Assembly (NCBI GenBank): GCA_917880885.1
Contig: OU862933.1
Span: forward strand, 7,611,452 to 7,675,451
Direction of reading: 5' to 3'
DNA: 64,000 bases
Origin: Limnephilus marmoratus
Lineage: Eukaryota > Arthropoda > Insecta > Trichoptera > Limnephilidae
Numbering within the stretch: the first letter of the stretch is position 1; each line of letters opens with the position of its first letter. This document shows positions 22,441 through 34,488 of the stretch, piece by piece. Position numbers and translations under genes: made by a program. The notes under the pieces are model-generated. The model did no database searches. It was given only the letters and a program-made list of their open reading frames with translations, and was not told the DNA's origin.

Positions 22441-23595
22441 ATAGGTATTTGTTTTAATTAAAAATTTTGACGTGTCGTGAAAGGTTTTCAACAACTACTA
22501 TAAAATAATAAAAGTACATAAAGTACATACCACTAGACATCGTATTCATCTTGAATTGGATCTTAACAACTTGTAGATTTTACTTTATTTAAATTTGAAA
22601 CGTATTGAAATTTACGCGACTGCAAAAACTTACACGGTCACCCGCACAAAGTTCACGTTTAAACTGATCTCTTTCCGTCAGTATTGCGATAAGGACGACA
22701 CGCTTCGGGGGAATTATGAAACATTTAATGAACTTCAAAACTAGCTTACTTGTTTCATTGTAAAGAACACTTGACTTTCTGATTTTCTGCCAACGCGGTT
22801 CATAGAGCTGCCCCATTGTGCGCTGCCTCGAATTCATATGTTATGTACATATTTTTTTAGATATTCATATAACTGATTAAATTGTTAATAATAAAGTCCG
22901 CGGTAGCCCATACCTAAATTATTTCTAACTGCTTGAAATTTGTGTTTTAAAAATGATATTCAAAAAGCTAGTAATTCCGTTACCGCGAACTTGCTGGAAA
23001 ACAAATTAGCTCCACGCAGACCAACTAAAGGTACAAACCAATGCTTCTTTCGATCTTTGGACTGCGAGATAATGGACTTTCTTTTTGATAAATGTTTTCG
23101 TAAACCAATATTTTTGGTTCCGATGTCATTTTTAAGACCTACACGCCCTGTCGAGATATACTTGGTCGAAGATCGCCACACATTTTTTTTTGATACACAG
23201 TCCTAGTCTCATTCATATTCATACATCGTCTCATACATGGATTTCTGACTAGTGACAGGTTTTCTGACTAGTGACAGGACACAGGACCCAACTCAAATAT
23301 TTTATTTACTTGGTCTTGCCATTTCCTCTTCGCTCGTCTTCTACTACTCACTTTCGCATCAAATATTCTCCTTACATTCCACGTGCCTAAACCGTATAAG
23401 CTTTCATTTTTTTACACTGTATTTTGCCTTTCATTCTGTCCTGATATCCACATTTTTCACAGATCATACATACCTACACATATTTCTCCAGCATTAAGTA
23501 TTTTATTTTCATCATTCCTCTGTTATATCCAAGCCATATCTAAGATTGCCCTGTACATTTTCATAATGATGTTTGTTTTTTACAATAGCTTCGCA
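22441..23595. other. Intergenic DNA, no supported gene
   Basis: Short frames here (about 80 codons) show no domain. A small direct repeat, 'tttctgactagtgacagg', occurs twice at about 23240-23280. Confidence 0.35.
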
Positions 23596-24150
23596 TTTTT
23601 TTTTACAATAACTCCACACAGGAGGCCTTGAGTAAAATAATTTCCTATGTGGGCCTATGTCATCTGGGATGCTGTGTGGAGGGTCTTTTTGAGGAGAGGA
23701 AGGAATGAACATTGGTCTTAAGAGACCTATGTTGTAGGAAGGAGGAAACATAGAGGCCGGCAAATCATTCCACAGCCGAGCTGTTGAACATAAGAACGAG
23801 TCGAAGAAACGACCCATTTTCATGTGACAAATGTCAACCGTCTACTAATGTTGGGCACGCGTTTGGCGTGTTTCCCGACTATGCACCGATGCCGAAGGGA
23901 TCAATGATGCTAGTTCCTCGGAGCATCTTCCATTGCAATACCGGTAAAACAAGGATAGCATTCCCACCCGACGCCTGTGCTCTAAAGATTGCAATCCGTC
24001 TGTTAAGATGGGAGAATCTATCAAACGTACCGCCCGTTTCTGTACAGAGTCGAGGGTATTTTTCAGGTATTTTGGAGCTCCAGACCGGAGGTGGCTGCCA
24101 AATTCAACCGTGGGGCGCACTAAATTACTTTTTCCTCGCATAGGAGGAAA
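23596..24150 (-). pseudogene. Jockey-like LINE 3' end, copy 1
   Basis: Minus-strand reading gives RPTVEFGSHLRSGAPKY, LDSVQKRAVRLID, LEHRRRVGMLSLFYRYCNG and CSEELASLIP (24141-23845). After a frame change it gives FFDSFLCSTARLWNDLPAS and FPPSYNIG (from 23823). This is the C-terminal RT landmark series of jockey-type insect LINEs (SHLW.GAP, IQ+RA.R..., LRR.V..L..FYR, ELPP..FP). It ends in the tail with 'aggcctcctgtgtggag' and a poly(A) (T-run at 23596-23604 on the plus strand). The catalytic RT motifs are absent because of 5' truncation. The tail is shared with the SINE-like family. Confidence 0.8.
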
Positions 24151-24407
24151 AACAAATCGAGTGCAGTTAACACGCGGTAAATGTAAAGCGAAACTTTACC
24201 GAAACAATCTCAAACTATGAAGAACCAAGGAGCCTTGAAAAGTGAGGTCCTAATCAAAGCGCAGTGAGCAGGCCAATGAGCGCAGACCTCTTCTCTTTTT
24301 CTTTTTATATCTCAACCAATAGGAGCCTTGATAGCAGTATAATGCTTCGCAGGTGCTTTACGCGTCATTTTTGTCTCATCCGAATTTCAATTTGAATTTC
24401 ACTTCAA

Positions 24408-24832
24408 AAAATTCCTCAGGGCTTATGTCACTTTTTGGGGATGCTTTGTGGAGCTTCTTTTTAGGGAATACAAGGAAAGGATGTTCTGGGAAGCAAATAG
24501 GTTTCAGGGCAGGAATCTGATGGTCAATTTGTCCAGGAGTGACGAACGCACGAATTCCTCCCTCCCATTGCGGTGCATAGCGATGGGTTGAGAGCGTCCG
24601 GCTGGAGAAGTGTAGGTTATATCTCCCTCGACAAGCCTCTCCTGATTCGGCCTGCCATGCACTAGGTGGGCAAACGCTTTCGTAAGACCAAGACGTAGAC
24701 AAATCTCACCGGGCACTCATGCTAAGTCATCAAATGTGGCCACTTGAAGTGACATATTTCAGGCCTCAGGGGTGTTGGTTATGCAATAAATGGTTTCCAT
24801 GGCGGCGGTACCAATACCAACCTCCCGAATTG
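24408..24832 (-). mobile_element. SINE-like family, copy C (old, diverged)
   Basis: Minus-strand match from 'aattcgggaggttgg' and 'ggtaccgccgcc' to 'acataagccctgagg'. It is more diverged than the other copies and lacks the final tail and poly(A). Confidence 0.65.
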
Positions 24833-25777
24833 GATGTTGTTTCAAAGAAGTAACAAGTTTCATACAAAAATTGTATAAAAATAAGTTACCTTGTTCTTTC
24901 ATGGGACCAATAGGCAATAATATTACCGCTTAAATTATATGCCATAGCCCATCGCGTCATGAAGATCATTTTCCTTTCATTCCGCTAAATTGATAAACTT
25001 GTTTGTATCTTATAGAGTACATTAATCAAGTGCTTGTGTACCTCGTATACGGTGTCTGGAAATCAATGTTAAAAAACGATAATACGAGAATTTAAAAAAT
25101 ATTTTATTTTATGAGTTTGTGGGGAATCTTTACTTGCTGTCGGCGGAATACTTACTTGGCCTCCAAGGAAGGGATTTGCGTGTATTGTATCAGTAAAAGA
25201 ATCCTCCACGTTTTATAATTTATTTCGTCTTTGTCAGATGTATTTACAGTTATTGTACATCGCGGGAAAAGAATGGAAATGAAATTAAGTAATTATTACG
25301 ATCGTGTTCTCGGGCCGAGGCCAGTAGCTGGAATGGTGTCGCTCTCCGACGGTAGTTGGAAGAACTACATTGGTCACGTGACCAATGTGGCCATAACGCG
25401 GTTTCACCAAAGATTTAAATAAATTATAACCGGTACTTGATCGCATTTCCATAAGTTAAAATTATTATTATTATTATATTTTATTTTTATGTGTATTACT
25501 TACCAATTTCAAACCTTAAATCGACTTTGTTATGGGATAGCAAATGAAATTATTTAAAGTTTCGTTTTTTTTGTCGCTGGTATATATATTTATTTATTTA
25601 ATAGTCAAGTAGTTTTATTCTTGATGCATTTGAATTAATATTATTATTATTATTATTATATAATAATAATAATAAAATTTAAAAAAATATTATAAAATAT
25701 TAAGAAAAAATATTTATAATATTTTTTATAAATATTTTTTAAAATTATAAATAAATAATTATAAATATTAACATTCT
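24833..25777. other. Intergenic DNA with CCAAT/E-box palindrome and TAA repeats
   Basis: A perfect 22-bp palindrome at 25367-25388 (ACATTGGTCAC + GTGACCAATGT) combines CACGTG with CCAAT in both orientations. (TTA/TAA)n microsatellite lies at about 25446-25480 and 25638-25676. A 63-codon frame ending at 25422 has no known domain. Confidence 0.5.
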
Positions 25778-26660
25778 TATAAATACTAACCAGGAATTAT
25801 TAGATTCCTGGTCAAATAAAATTATTCACGCAAAACACTTCAATTATCTCAACCAAACGTATGTTGACAAACTTTCGTCAAACAAATGGTTGAGTATTGG
25901 AGAGTTGAGCGCAGAAATAGAAGGATTTATGCTTGCAATTCAAGATAGAGTCATTAATACTAAAAATTATAGAAAGCATATAATCAAAGATATAAATCAA
26001 ATTGATGATTTATGTAGAAAATGTTTGGCTTTTCCCGAAACTATAGAACATATTATATCGGGATGTTCTATATTAGCGCCTTCCGAGTATACATTTAGGC
26101 ACAATCAGGTTTTAAAAATAATTCACCAAAGTTTGGTAATTAAACATAACTTGATTGATTGCCGTAATGTAGTACCTTATTATGAATATGAACCAAATTC
26201 ATTTATAGAAAATGAATTTTATAAAATATATTATGATAAAACTATACTAACAGACAGAACAATTAGTCATAATAGACCTGATATAGTTTTACATGACAAA
26301 ATTAAAAAAATAACTTATATCATTGATGTAGCTATTCCAAATTCCTGTAATATTCAAAAAACTGTTTCTGAAAAAATTAGAAAATACACAGATTTAGGAA
26401 ATGAGATTAAAAGAATTTGGCATTCTCGGACTATAAAAATTTTACCATTTGTTATTTCGGCCACTGGCATAATACCTAGGAATCTGATTCAAAATTTAAG
26501 CATATTAGATTTGTCAAAGAATTTGTATACAAAAATGCAAAAAGCAGTAATTTTAAATACATGTAGGATTACAAAAGATTTTTTAAATATTTATATTGAG
26601 GGATCAGTAGGATTTATAGGTTCAATTAGAAATGCCACAGAGCCGAACCCTCTGATATGA
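25778..26660 (+). pseudogene. R4/R2-type LINE C-terminal part: zinc knuckle and restriction-like endonuclease
   Basis: The frame is open from about 25785 through the stop at 26658-26660. It contains CRKC-X8-H-X4-C (a CCHC finger of the kind that follows RT in R2/R4 elements). About 110 residues later it has NRPDIVLHDKIKKITYIID, fitting the R/K-PD-X12-14-D active-site signature of their restriction-like endonuclease. The endonuclease nicks the insertion target. RT motifs upstream are missing, so the copy is 5'-truncated, but ~290 codons with no stop suggest it is not old. Dong, an R4-clade element, targets TAA repeats, and a TAA microsatellite lies about 100 bp upstream; the link is only suggestive. 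No neighbouring ORF belongs to it. Confidence 0.78.
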
Positions 26661-26823
26661 AAATATCTGGAGTCGGTGAATTATATTCCCATTTGGTCTC
26701 TAGTAGGTTGACATGTTGTTCTTGTATTGTTTTGTATTTATAATACTTATATAGTGCAATTGCATAGCGTGGATTCACTAGATGATCATTTGGGGAAGTG
26801 TATGAAAGGGTTTAGTTTTTCCT

Positions 26824-26828
<5 letters not shown>

Positions 26829-26912
<84 letters not shown>

Positions 26913-27424
26913 GAGGAAAATTTAACCCGGACATTTAAATCTGGTGCGTAAAAATCTTTATTCCAGGATGTGGGGAGTAATACTAATAAAAATTAATAAT
27001 AACAAAAATAAATAATCAATTATTATGCAGGGCGTGATCTTGAGTGCGCTCGGGCCCATCGCTCACTCAAGAGTGGAGCTTGGTGCTGGAAGGCTGCGGT
27101 CACCAACGTGTTGTCGGAGGCCATTAGCCGCATCCTGGCTCCAGCGACCCGGTGTCTCATCAGACTGGTGAATCCATGGAATCCTAATTCTGTGAACATT
27201 GTTGAAGCGCTGCTATACCTTCTGAATCCAAATATGATTCTGCACGCATCATTATATTGGATCCGGAGACGTTCCATTGAGCTTACTCGGTATTGACACC
27301 ATGTTTCACATATATACAGGCTAGTGCAGAATGCATTAAATAATGTTTTTTTAACATTATTGCTGCATCGAAATAAAATACGATTTATGCTTTTGTTATT
27401 CGGCGGTACATCCTCTCTGGACAC
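26829..27424 (-). pseudogene. LINE 3' fragment with very long poly(A) tail
   Basis: Reading the minus strand gives LFRCSNNVKKTLFNAFCTSLY, MERLRIQYNDACRIIFGF and SASTMFTELGFHGF, the pattern ...CS..VK..LF...C...Y...LW..Y..., L.V.YN...R and SAS.MF. found at the C-terminal end of many animal LINE RTs. The element ends in about 83 uninterrupted T on the plus strand (26829-26911), i.e. a long poly(A) tail. Tail length and an open reading frame indicate a recent, 5'-truncated insertion. No RT catalytic motif is included. Confidence 0.75.
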
Positions 27425-27459
27425 CCCTTCGGGGTAATTATATTTTTTGGGAGTAGGTA

Positions 27460-27540
27460 CACCGTATTTTTCCTAAACCGCTGCGTATTGTATATACGTG
27501 TACTGGGGGGCACATCCTGGGAGATCAAATCTCGTGAAAT
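27460..27540. mobile_element. Degenerate half-copy of the 12936-13337 MITE
   Basis: 'ctgcgtattgtatatacgtg', then a G-run and 'gggagatcaaa', parallels the right end of the MITE at 13275-13325. The left end is not found. Confidence 0.4.
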
Positions 27541-28235
27541 TATTTTTTGTACAAATAATAAGTTTTACTCTGAACAACGGCACCTGAAAAATCTTTATAA
27601 TATAACTGGAAAATCACTGATGTCATAATAGTAAAATTTGCTAAGCTAAAGGTATTTATAAAATATTTGCCTAAGGATCGTTGCCTTTCAAAAACAAATG
27701 TTGTCAATTTTTGTTATAATAAGTACTATTATATTTTTTTATAATAATTAGAGTGTCAAATAGAATTACCTTATAAATGAACACCGTTAGATATGATAAG
27801 CATTTAAACAGAAGAAAAACAAATCGTTCATCTGATATGATTTATACTTATTAGTTGTAATTTTTAAAAATTAATGGTTCTTTGAACTTAAATAATTTTA
27901 CGAATTACGATAAAATTCAATTTCAAATCACGCGTGTACCCTCCGTGCACCTATGCACCGACACCGAAATCAGTATGTTTAATTATAAGGAAAAAATATT
28001 TTAGGCATTCTCGAAACATAAAGAGTAGTTGCCTTTAAAAGAAATTGCGAATTATTACACAGAATCAATAAACAAGGAAGAACTATACACATATGTGGAA
28101 ATCATGAAGTGTGCCAAAATTCTATATATTAAATACGAAATCTTATTTGGCCAAAACGTTTTGATAATTATTGACTTGTCTGTAAATTATTTTTCGTTTT
28201 TTGTTTTTGGGGTGTTATGACGTGTTGCGCTACCT
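27541..28235. other. AT-rich stretch, nothing recognised
   Basis: No gene, RNA or repeat that I can support. Confidence 0.35.
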
Positions 28236-28240
28236 CCTTC

Positions 28241-28290
28241 TTTAGCCAACGTTTTGGACAGCCTTGCAGTGTCCATCATCAGGGCGGATT
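28241..28290 (-). ncRNA. Degenerate hammerhead-like motif (probably inactive)
   Basis: On the minus strand: CGCC-CTGATGA (28282-28276), a stem-loop GGAC...GTCC, then AAAAC where GAAAC is expected, then GTTGGC. The layout parallels the motif at 11443-11510, but the position of the essential G12 is A, so cleavage is unlikely. The surrounding unit is not otherwise identified. Confidence 0.35.
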
Positions 28291-28984
28291 CGGTAGACGT
28301 GAAAAATAAAGAAATAAAAAACAAATAACACAAAAATAACACAAAAATAAAACAAATAACTAAAATACTTTTCGCCGTGAAAATCTAAAAACGTATCTTT
28401 CTGTAAAATTGTTTGTGTGTTCAGTTTCCGGTTCAAGATGGTGGCCGTGTTTGAAACAACTTATGTTTTATCCTACCAGGCTTCGCTCGAGTGTTGATTC
28501 TACAACGAGCTGTCAAATCGAAATAGTTAATACAGTGTATAATGGCAAGGTTCGTAGAAAATAAGTTTACCAAGTTTAGCCCATATGGATCTTTTTCGAA
28601 AAAAAACTCGACGCTCCGCTTTCGAAATTTCGAACGCGTGACGAAGTAAAAAACTGCCACTGTATTGCAGTTAATTCAAATCTCCCAGTGGAACATGGAC
28701 TTCAAGCTACGTCACGATTTTTTAGCCAATCACCGCTCTACCCCCTCGATGAGCTAAACTTGTAAAACGAATTTTCTACGAACCTTGGTTTAATGGTACG
28801 ACTGTCTAATCTACCTGCCCGAAGAAAGTTTGAAAAAAGAATTTTAATTGAGATTTGAGGTATCTTTACAAAGTAAATGATTCTAACCGAAAATAAATAC
28901 AAAAAATTCACAATGGTTTATAATTAAGTAAGTTGGTATTAGGAACCTACCTGTTTCCTACAAATCATATAATTTCGGAGGAAA
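28291..28984. other. Intergenic DNA, nothing recognised
   Basis: A short 'ttcaagatggtggccgt' box at 28431 recurs at 40620. Otherwise I see no structure. Confidence 0.35.
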
Positions 28985-29174
28985 TATTTTTTTTTGATTT
29001 ATTAAATAAAAGAATTTTTTTTTGTCATGTATATTATCGAGGCTTCTGACTCACACAATGTTGTCATTTTTTGCCTCATCTATTTTTAAATTATAATATT
29101 ATCATTATAATCTCTAATGATCTTTAAAAGGTGCTTAGAGTCCTTTTATATTCATTTCGTATAAAAAATCACTT

Positions 29175-32100
29175 TCAAATATTTTCCAGTTTACATGATC
29201 TAATAAATTTCATAATTCTGGATATGGCATGAAACTCAGTTGAGGCTATTAAATTCTGAACTTCCGATGAGTTCGAGGTCATTAGTATTGTAACTCTCTG
29301 TCGTTCATATTTAATGCACTTCGATAATGTGTGCTCGACATCTTCAATTTGTTCACATATCGAGCACATTGGAGAATCAGAGAGGCCTATCAAACACAAT
29401 ATTCTTCCCAATAGTGCATGTCCGGATCTTAATCTAAAAATGATTCTCATTTCCGATCTTTTCAGATTAACCTCAGTGAACCAAGGTCTTTTAAACGGTT
29501 CGTTTTGGAGCTTTCTGTACCATATTCCTTTATTTGTTGACAACGTTTCAAAATGATTATTCCACATATTATTACATATGGAATTTATTTTTTGGCAGTA
29601 ATCTTCAGCGTCTGGCGTCCAGTCGTAGGTGATTCCATTCACACATGCTTCGTTTGCCAACAAATCCGCCTCTTCATTCCCATGTATTCCTACATGAGAT
29701 GGAATCCATTGTAAACATATGGACACATCTTTCTGCTGTAGCCATCTTATTTGTTCAGCAATATTGTAGGCTATTTGCCTACAGGGAACTCCTTTCGGAA
29801 TACTTTTAATATGTTGAAGTGCACTTTTAGAATCACTTAATATTACAATTTGTTTACACTTATTTTTAATCGCATATTCCACCGCTTCTTTGATTGCTAT
29901 CAATTCTGCATTCATAATAGTGCAATTTTTATTCAATTTTATTTGATGGGAAAAATTGTTTGGCATTGAGAGGAAAGCTGCTCCAACTTGGTCTGATTTT
30001 TTTGATCCATCAGTGAAGATCTGGTTGAATCCAGAATACTTTTTAATTAGCATATCGCTTACAATATTACTAATTTCATTTGGTAAGAGTAGTCTTTTGG
30101 GGGAATTAAAATTGTCAATCTCAACTGAAATACATTCCAAATTAAGTGCTCTTACCCAGGTATCGGAGGAGTACATATCTAGACATTTATTTTTATTTAT
30201 TTTCCAATCAATTGTTTCCGAACAAATTTTAATCAACATTGGTAATTTTTTATTGTTCCAGAATCTATTTTGTATCAAGGATTTAAGTTTGAGAACCTCT
30301 TAAACTAGTGGATTATTTTCAATGGATATAGCTCTAAGCCAAAATCTTGCAGCTAGTTTCCAAGTTCTTATATGCAAAGGAGGGGCACTCATTTCACTTT
30401 GTAAAACATGTACAGGAGTTGAGTTCAGGAAACCTCCACATATTCTTAAAGCTCGTGATTGTATTCTCTCTAATTTTTCGAGATTGCTTTTGGCAGAGTT
30501 GTAAAAAAGTATACTGCCATAGTCTAATCGACTTCTTATAAGAGAAGTATACAATCTTCTCATATGAAGTGGATGAATTCCCCAGCTTTTTCCTGACAGC
30601 ACTTTCAAAATATTCATTGGCTGATTCATTTTTAAACAGGTGTTATTTATATGTTTATTCCAAGTGAGTCTGTAATCCAACCATTCCCCGAGGAACTTAT
30701 GTTCATCTACTCGTTTTATAAGTACGTCATTTATTTTTATATTCAGGATATTTCGTCTCTTTCCTTTTGCAAATATACATATTTTTGTCTTATTTTCGGA
30801 TATTTCAAGACCTTTTATTTTAAGAGCATTCTGTAATTCTAACAGAGCTTTTTGAATAATGTTTTCTCATGTTTTTACTTTTGAACTTGAATAATAAATA
30901 CCAAAATCGTCAATGTACTGTACGCGTTTCACTTGGGGATAGTTTCCTATACCAGAAGTTCCAATATTGAATAAGAGGGCAGACATGGGATCTCCTTGCG
31001 GCAGTCCTCTCGAGCACATTTGTTCAGCGAATATGTTAGGTTCCTTAATAATAATCATTCTTTGTTTAAAATATTCCCACATATATTTTATAACTTTCCC
31101 TTTGATACCTTTAGAGATAAGAACTTTAATGACCTCTTCAATCTTTATATTATTGTATGCATCTTTAATGTCTACAAAAGCAGCAAGGGTAACGGCGTTG
31201 GTTGTTTGGGCAACTTGGATCTCTGTAACCATTCTTCCCAGATTATCCATTGTTGACATTTTTCTTCTAGATCCTATTGTAGACTTATCAAACATGAAAT
31301 TATTTTCTAAATACCACTCTAATCGCCTTGTAATTATAGTGTTAAAAGTTTTGCAAAGACATGAAATTAATGAAATTGGTCTTATGGAGGTCATGAGTTT
31401 TGGATCTCTTCCGGGTTTAATAATAGGAATAATTTTTACCTGTTTCCATTGTATTGGTATAGTGGAAGTTCGTAAAATTGAATTAAATATATCGACAATA
31501 ATTAATTGGCAAGAAGTAGGTCAATTTTTTATCATTGAGTAGGATATCAGATCTATTCCTGGGGATGTATCTTTGGATTTTAATACTGATTTTAATTCAA
31601 AAACTGTTATCGGTTTGTGAATACCAGTAGTCTCAGAGGTTTCTTCTTCGGTCCACACATGTTCGATTAAATTTTCGTTTGGAGCTAGATATTGTAGATA
31701 TTGTAGCGCCGATTCGCTGTTCTCAAAGATATTTGGACGAGAAGTTCCTATTCCCTTATACCATTTCATTTTCTTCCACATATCAGAATAGGTTGTATTG
31801 GTATCGACAGAATCACAGAATTTTCGCCATCCTTCTCTTTTTGCTTTTCTTACTATTCATCTGGTACTCGATTCTTTGCGCTTTAATTCTATATAATTGT
31901 CAATATTAACATTTTTCCGTAAACGAGTCAGAGCTAATCTTCTTTCAGCTATAGCTTTAGAGACTTCTTGATTCCACCATGGTTTTGGTTTGAATGCTTT
32001 ATTTTTAGATTTCTTAAAGAATGGAATACTTTCATCTGCACTTTTGTTCAGAACATCTTCTAATCTGTTATAATATTCTTGAATTGACAGTTTTTCTTCA

Positions 32101-32867
32101 GAAAAATTTTGTATGAATTTATCTACAGTGGATTTGTATTTGTTCCAGTCTGCTTTTTTGTAATTTCTTTTCAATATTGGTTCGTAATTACAATCGGTTT
32201 TTTCTAAAGTGATAATAATTGGTAAATGATCACTACCCATCGTATCTGTGTCCACCCTCCAATTACAAGTTAGTACAAGCTCAGAAGATACCAGGGTAAT
32301 ATCCGAGCTCGAACTCCTTTGTCCGGGATGTCCTATTCTTGTTATTTCTCCGTTATTGACAATAATAAGGTTTGAATCTTGGCAGGCTTCTGCAATAAGG
32401 TCTCCCCTCAAATCTCGTATAGCTCTATCCCATAGTGGATTATGGGCATTGAAATCACCGCCTAGTAGGGCTCCTGGTCCCATCTGGTCAAAAACTTTCC
32501 TCCATGTTTGAATTGTGATATTTATATTACTAGGACAATATATCACGTTGACAGATTTCAGATTTCCGGCATTTAAAAGTTCAACACTGCATAATTCTAA
32601 TTCACAGGACCAGGTGATGTTTAGGGTTCGTTCGATTGATTGTAAACTTTTATGGATTAGGATTGCAACTCCTCCATAGCCATCGGCTCTGTCTCGTCTA
32701 TATGTAGTATAGTCTTTAGATCTTAAAATGTAAGGAAATTATAGCTATGTTTCGGAAATAAGTGCAATTTTGATGTGTTGCCTTTGTAAATATATTTCTA
32801 AATCAGGTTTTTTAAAGTGCAAACTCCGAGCATTCCATTGTAATACATTAAGATTATTCTTATCCAT
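29175..32867 (-). pseudogene. Retrotransposon ORF2: endonuclease, reverse transcriptase, RNase H
   Basis: One frame of 1231 codons carries all domains. The endonuclease begins LQWNARSL and includes DGYGGVAILI, GGDFNAHNP and SDHLPII. The RT includes SIRPISLISCLCKTF, DIKDAYNNIKIE, RGLPQGDPMSALLF and YIDD (in place of YADD). RNase H shows TDGSKK, NAELIAIKEA, LSDSKSA and IPSHVGIHGNEEAD, i.e. the D-E-D-D set, and a C-terminal CSICEQIEDVEHTLSKC finger follows. Six in-frame stops interrupt it: 32747-32745, 32741-32739, 31859-31857, 31523-31521, 30869-30867 and 30302-30300. No frameshift occurs. Start ATG at 32867-32865 overlaps the ORF1 stop. The copy is dead but structurally whole. Confidence 0.88.
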
Positions 32868-34488
32868 TGTTTACCGCAAAGATTGATTTCAGAATCTCAT
32901 TTAAGCCGCCTTCCTTAAGAATTCCCATGATGGTGTCTATCAGTCTATTAACTGCTAATTTAACAAGACTTTCCCAATTTTCACCATTCATGAATATTGT
33001 TAATATTTCTCGAGCAATGTTAACATTACTGTTGTCTTCAGGATTTATTTCAGTTTCTCCAGTGTTAGTCTTATTTCCTTTAAGGTTTTCAGCGTAACTG
33101 GTTCCTCCACTTGATTTCAACAGATTTTCATTATTTGAATTAATCTTCTTTCCTGTTTTTACATTTTCTTTTTCTTTGTTGGGTTTTTTCTTATCTACAA
33201 GTATTTTTGCTTGTTTGTATGTTACATTTTTTTTAGCCATTTTTTGGGTTATCTCTTTCTCGTTCTTCCACTTTGGACAATTGATATCAATTGATGACGA
33301 CCTCCGTAGTCCAGTGGGTAAGACTCTTGACTCACAATCCGGAGGTCGCGGGTTCGAACCCGGCATGCGCAAATAAATTTTATTTGATTAATTTGTGTTA
33401 TTTCACAATTAATTAATTTAAAATAATATATAGTATATTTGCGGCATGTTCCAGAGTGGAAGATACTATCAGTATCGCCCTGGTGTAAGACCACCATTCA
33501 GAATTGAAACGTTGCTTGAAAATGGCTTTAGCCGTGTTTGGTAACCAGATCTGAATAGCCAGGTACTTCCCAACCTTCCTCTTCCCCACCTCCTTCCCCT
33601 CCCCACTACCTTCAGCCTCACAACATACCCCAAATGGGGATGCCATAGTCTCACTGGCTTCAGACGGGAGCAGTTGAGATTCTTGTGCGGTATTCACTGT
33701 AAAAAAAAAAAAAAAAAAAAATTAGCCGGATGATCTCCTCCGCAGTTGACACACTTAGCTGCCTTGTCACAGGTCTCTCGTTGTTCATCACATTTGGGGC
33801 ACAACTTTTTTTCTTTTTTACCACAGTTCTGAGCAATATGCCCATATCTCCAACAACAGTAGCATTGCATAACTCTAAATATGTAGGGTTCTACTCCAAA
33901 TTTGACCCCATATATAGAGACGTAGGATGGGATCTCTTTTCCGACGAATTTTAGACTCACAGTTGTCGTAAGCGTGAGTTGTCCTTCTTTTCCTTTTTTG
34001 GAGAGCCGTTTTATGCTAACCACATTATTATCACTTTTTATCACTTCCATGATCTCCTCATTAGTGACATCAAGATCTAATCGTCTGATGACACCAAAAG
34101 AATAATCAATGTTCTTTTTTATTGTCACTTCCCATTTCTTTAGAATAAAAATCGAATTTTTTATGGTCTTTTCAGCTTCCAAATTATTTGGGAACGTAAT
34201 TTCAAATTTAGTTCCGGATATTACTTTAATTTTTTCAATTTTCATTCCGGATTTAAAAAGAATTTTAGCCATACCCAATTTACCAGGTAAGTTTTCTCCC
34301 TGAATTATGACAATTCCTTTCTTATCTTTAATTTCTTCTTTCTTTGTTTCACTTGTTTCTGAGTTTATCCTTGATCTTTTACCGGATCGTGTAACGGTTT
34401 GCCACACCCCAGCAGACTCATCATTTTGAGCACTTGCTATTTCCATTTCATCATTGATCACTATGTTGGGCGATAGTGGGTACGCCAT
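32860..34488 (-). pseudogene. Retrotransposon ORF1 (gag-like, CCHC knuckles), split by a SINE
   Basis: I start it at the ATG at 34488 (MAYPLSPNIVIND); upstream codons belong to the 5' UTR. The middle part is lysine/isoleucine-rich and probably binds RNA. Near the C-terminus are CYCCWRYGHIAQNC (a CX2CX4HX4C zinc knuckle), a second cysteine cluster, and CVNCGGDHPAN, where the reading frame runs into the SINE poly(A) tract (33721-33701). Beyond the SINE it resumes as INCPKWKNEKEITQKMAKKN, the usual gag continuation, and ends VNNG at the stop 32862-32860. Gag proteins of this type coat the element RNA. The insertion at 33296-33721 makes this copy non-functional. Confidence 0.82.
33296..33721 (+). 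mobile_element. tRNA-derived SINE, copy S1 (inside retrotransposon gag)
   Basis: The head is tRNA-like, with an A-box-like 'tagtccagtggg' and a perfect B box GGTTCGAACC (33351-33360). A ~350-bp body containing 'cggcatgttccagagtgg' and a C-rich tract follows, ending in about 21 A (33701-33721). Orientation is opposite to the host element. Body copies recur at 43887-44300, 44306-44590 and 39285-39480. Confidence 0.85.

Noticed and set aside
26727..26951. Poly-phenylalanine ORF
   Set aside because: A translation of the T-run that is the poly(A) tail of a minus-strand LINE.
33296..33370. tRNA gene call
   Set aside because: The A and B boxes are present but the acceptor ends do not pair, and a SINE body with poly(A) follows, so it is a SINE head. 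The same holds for 43887-43965.
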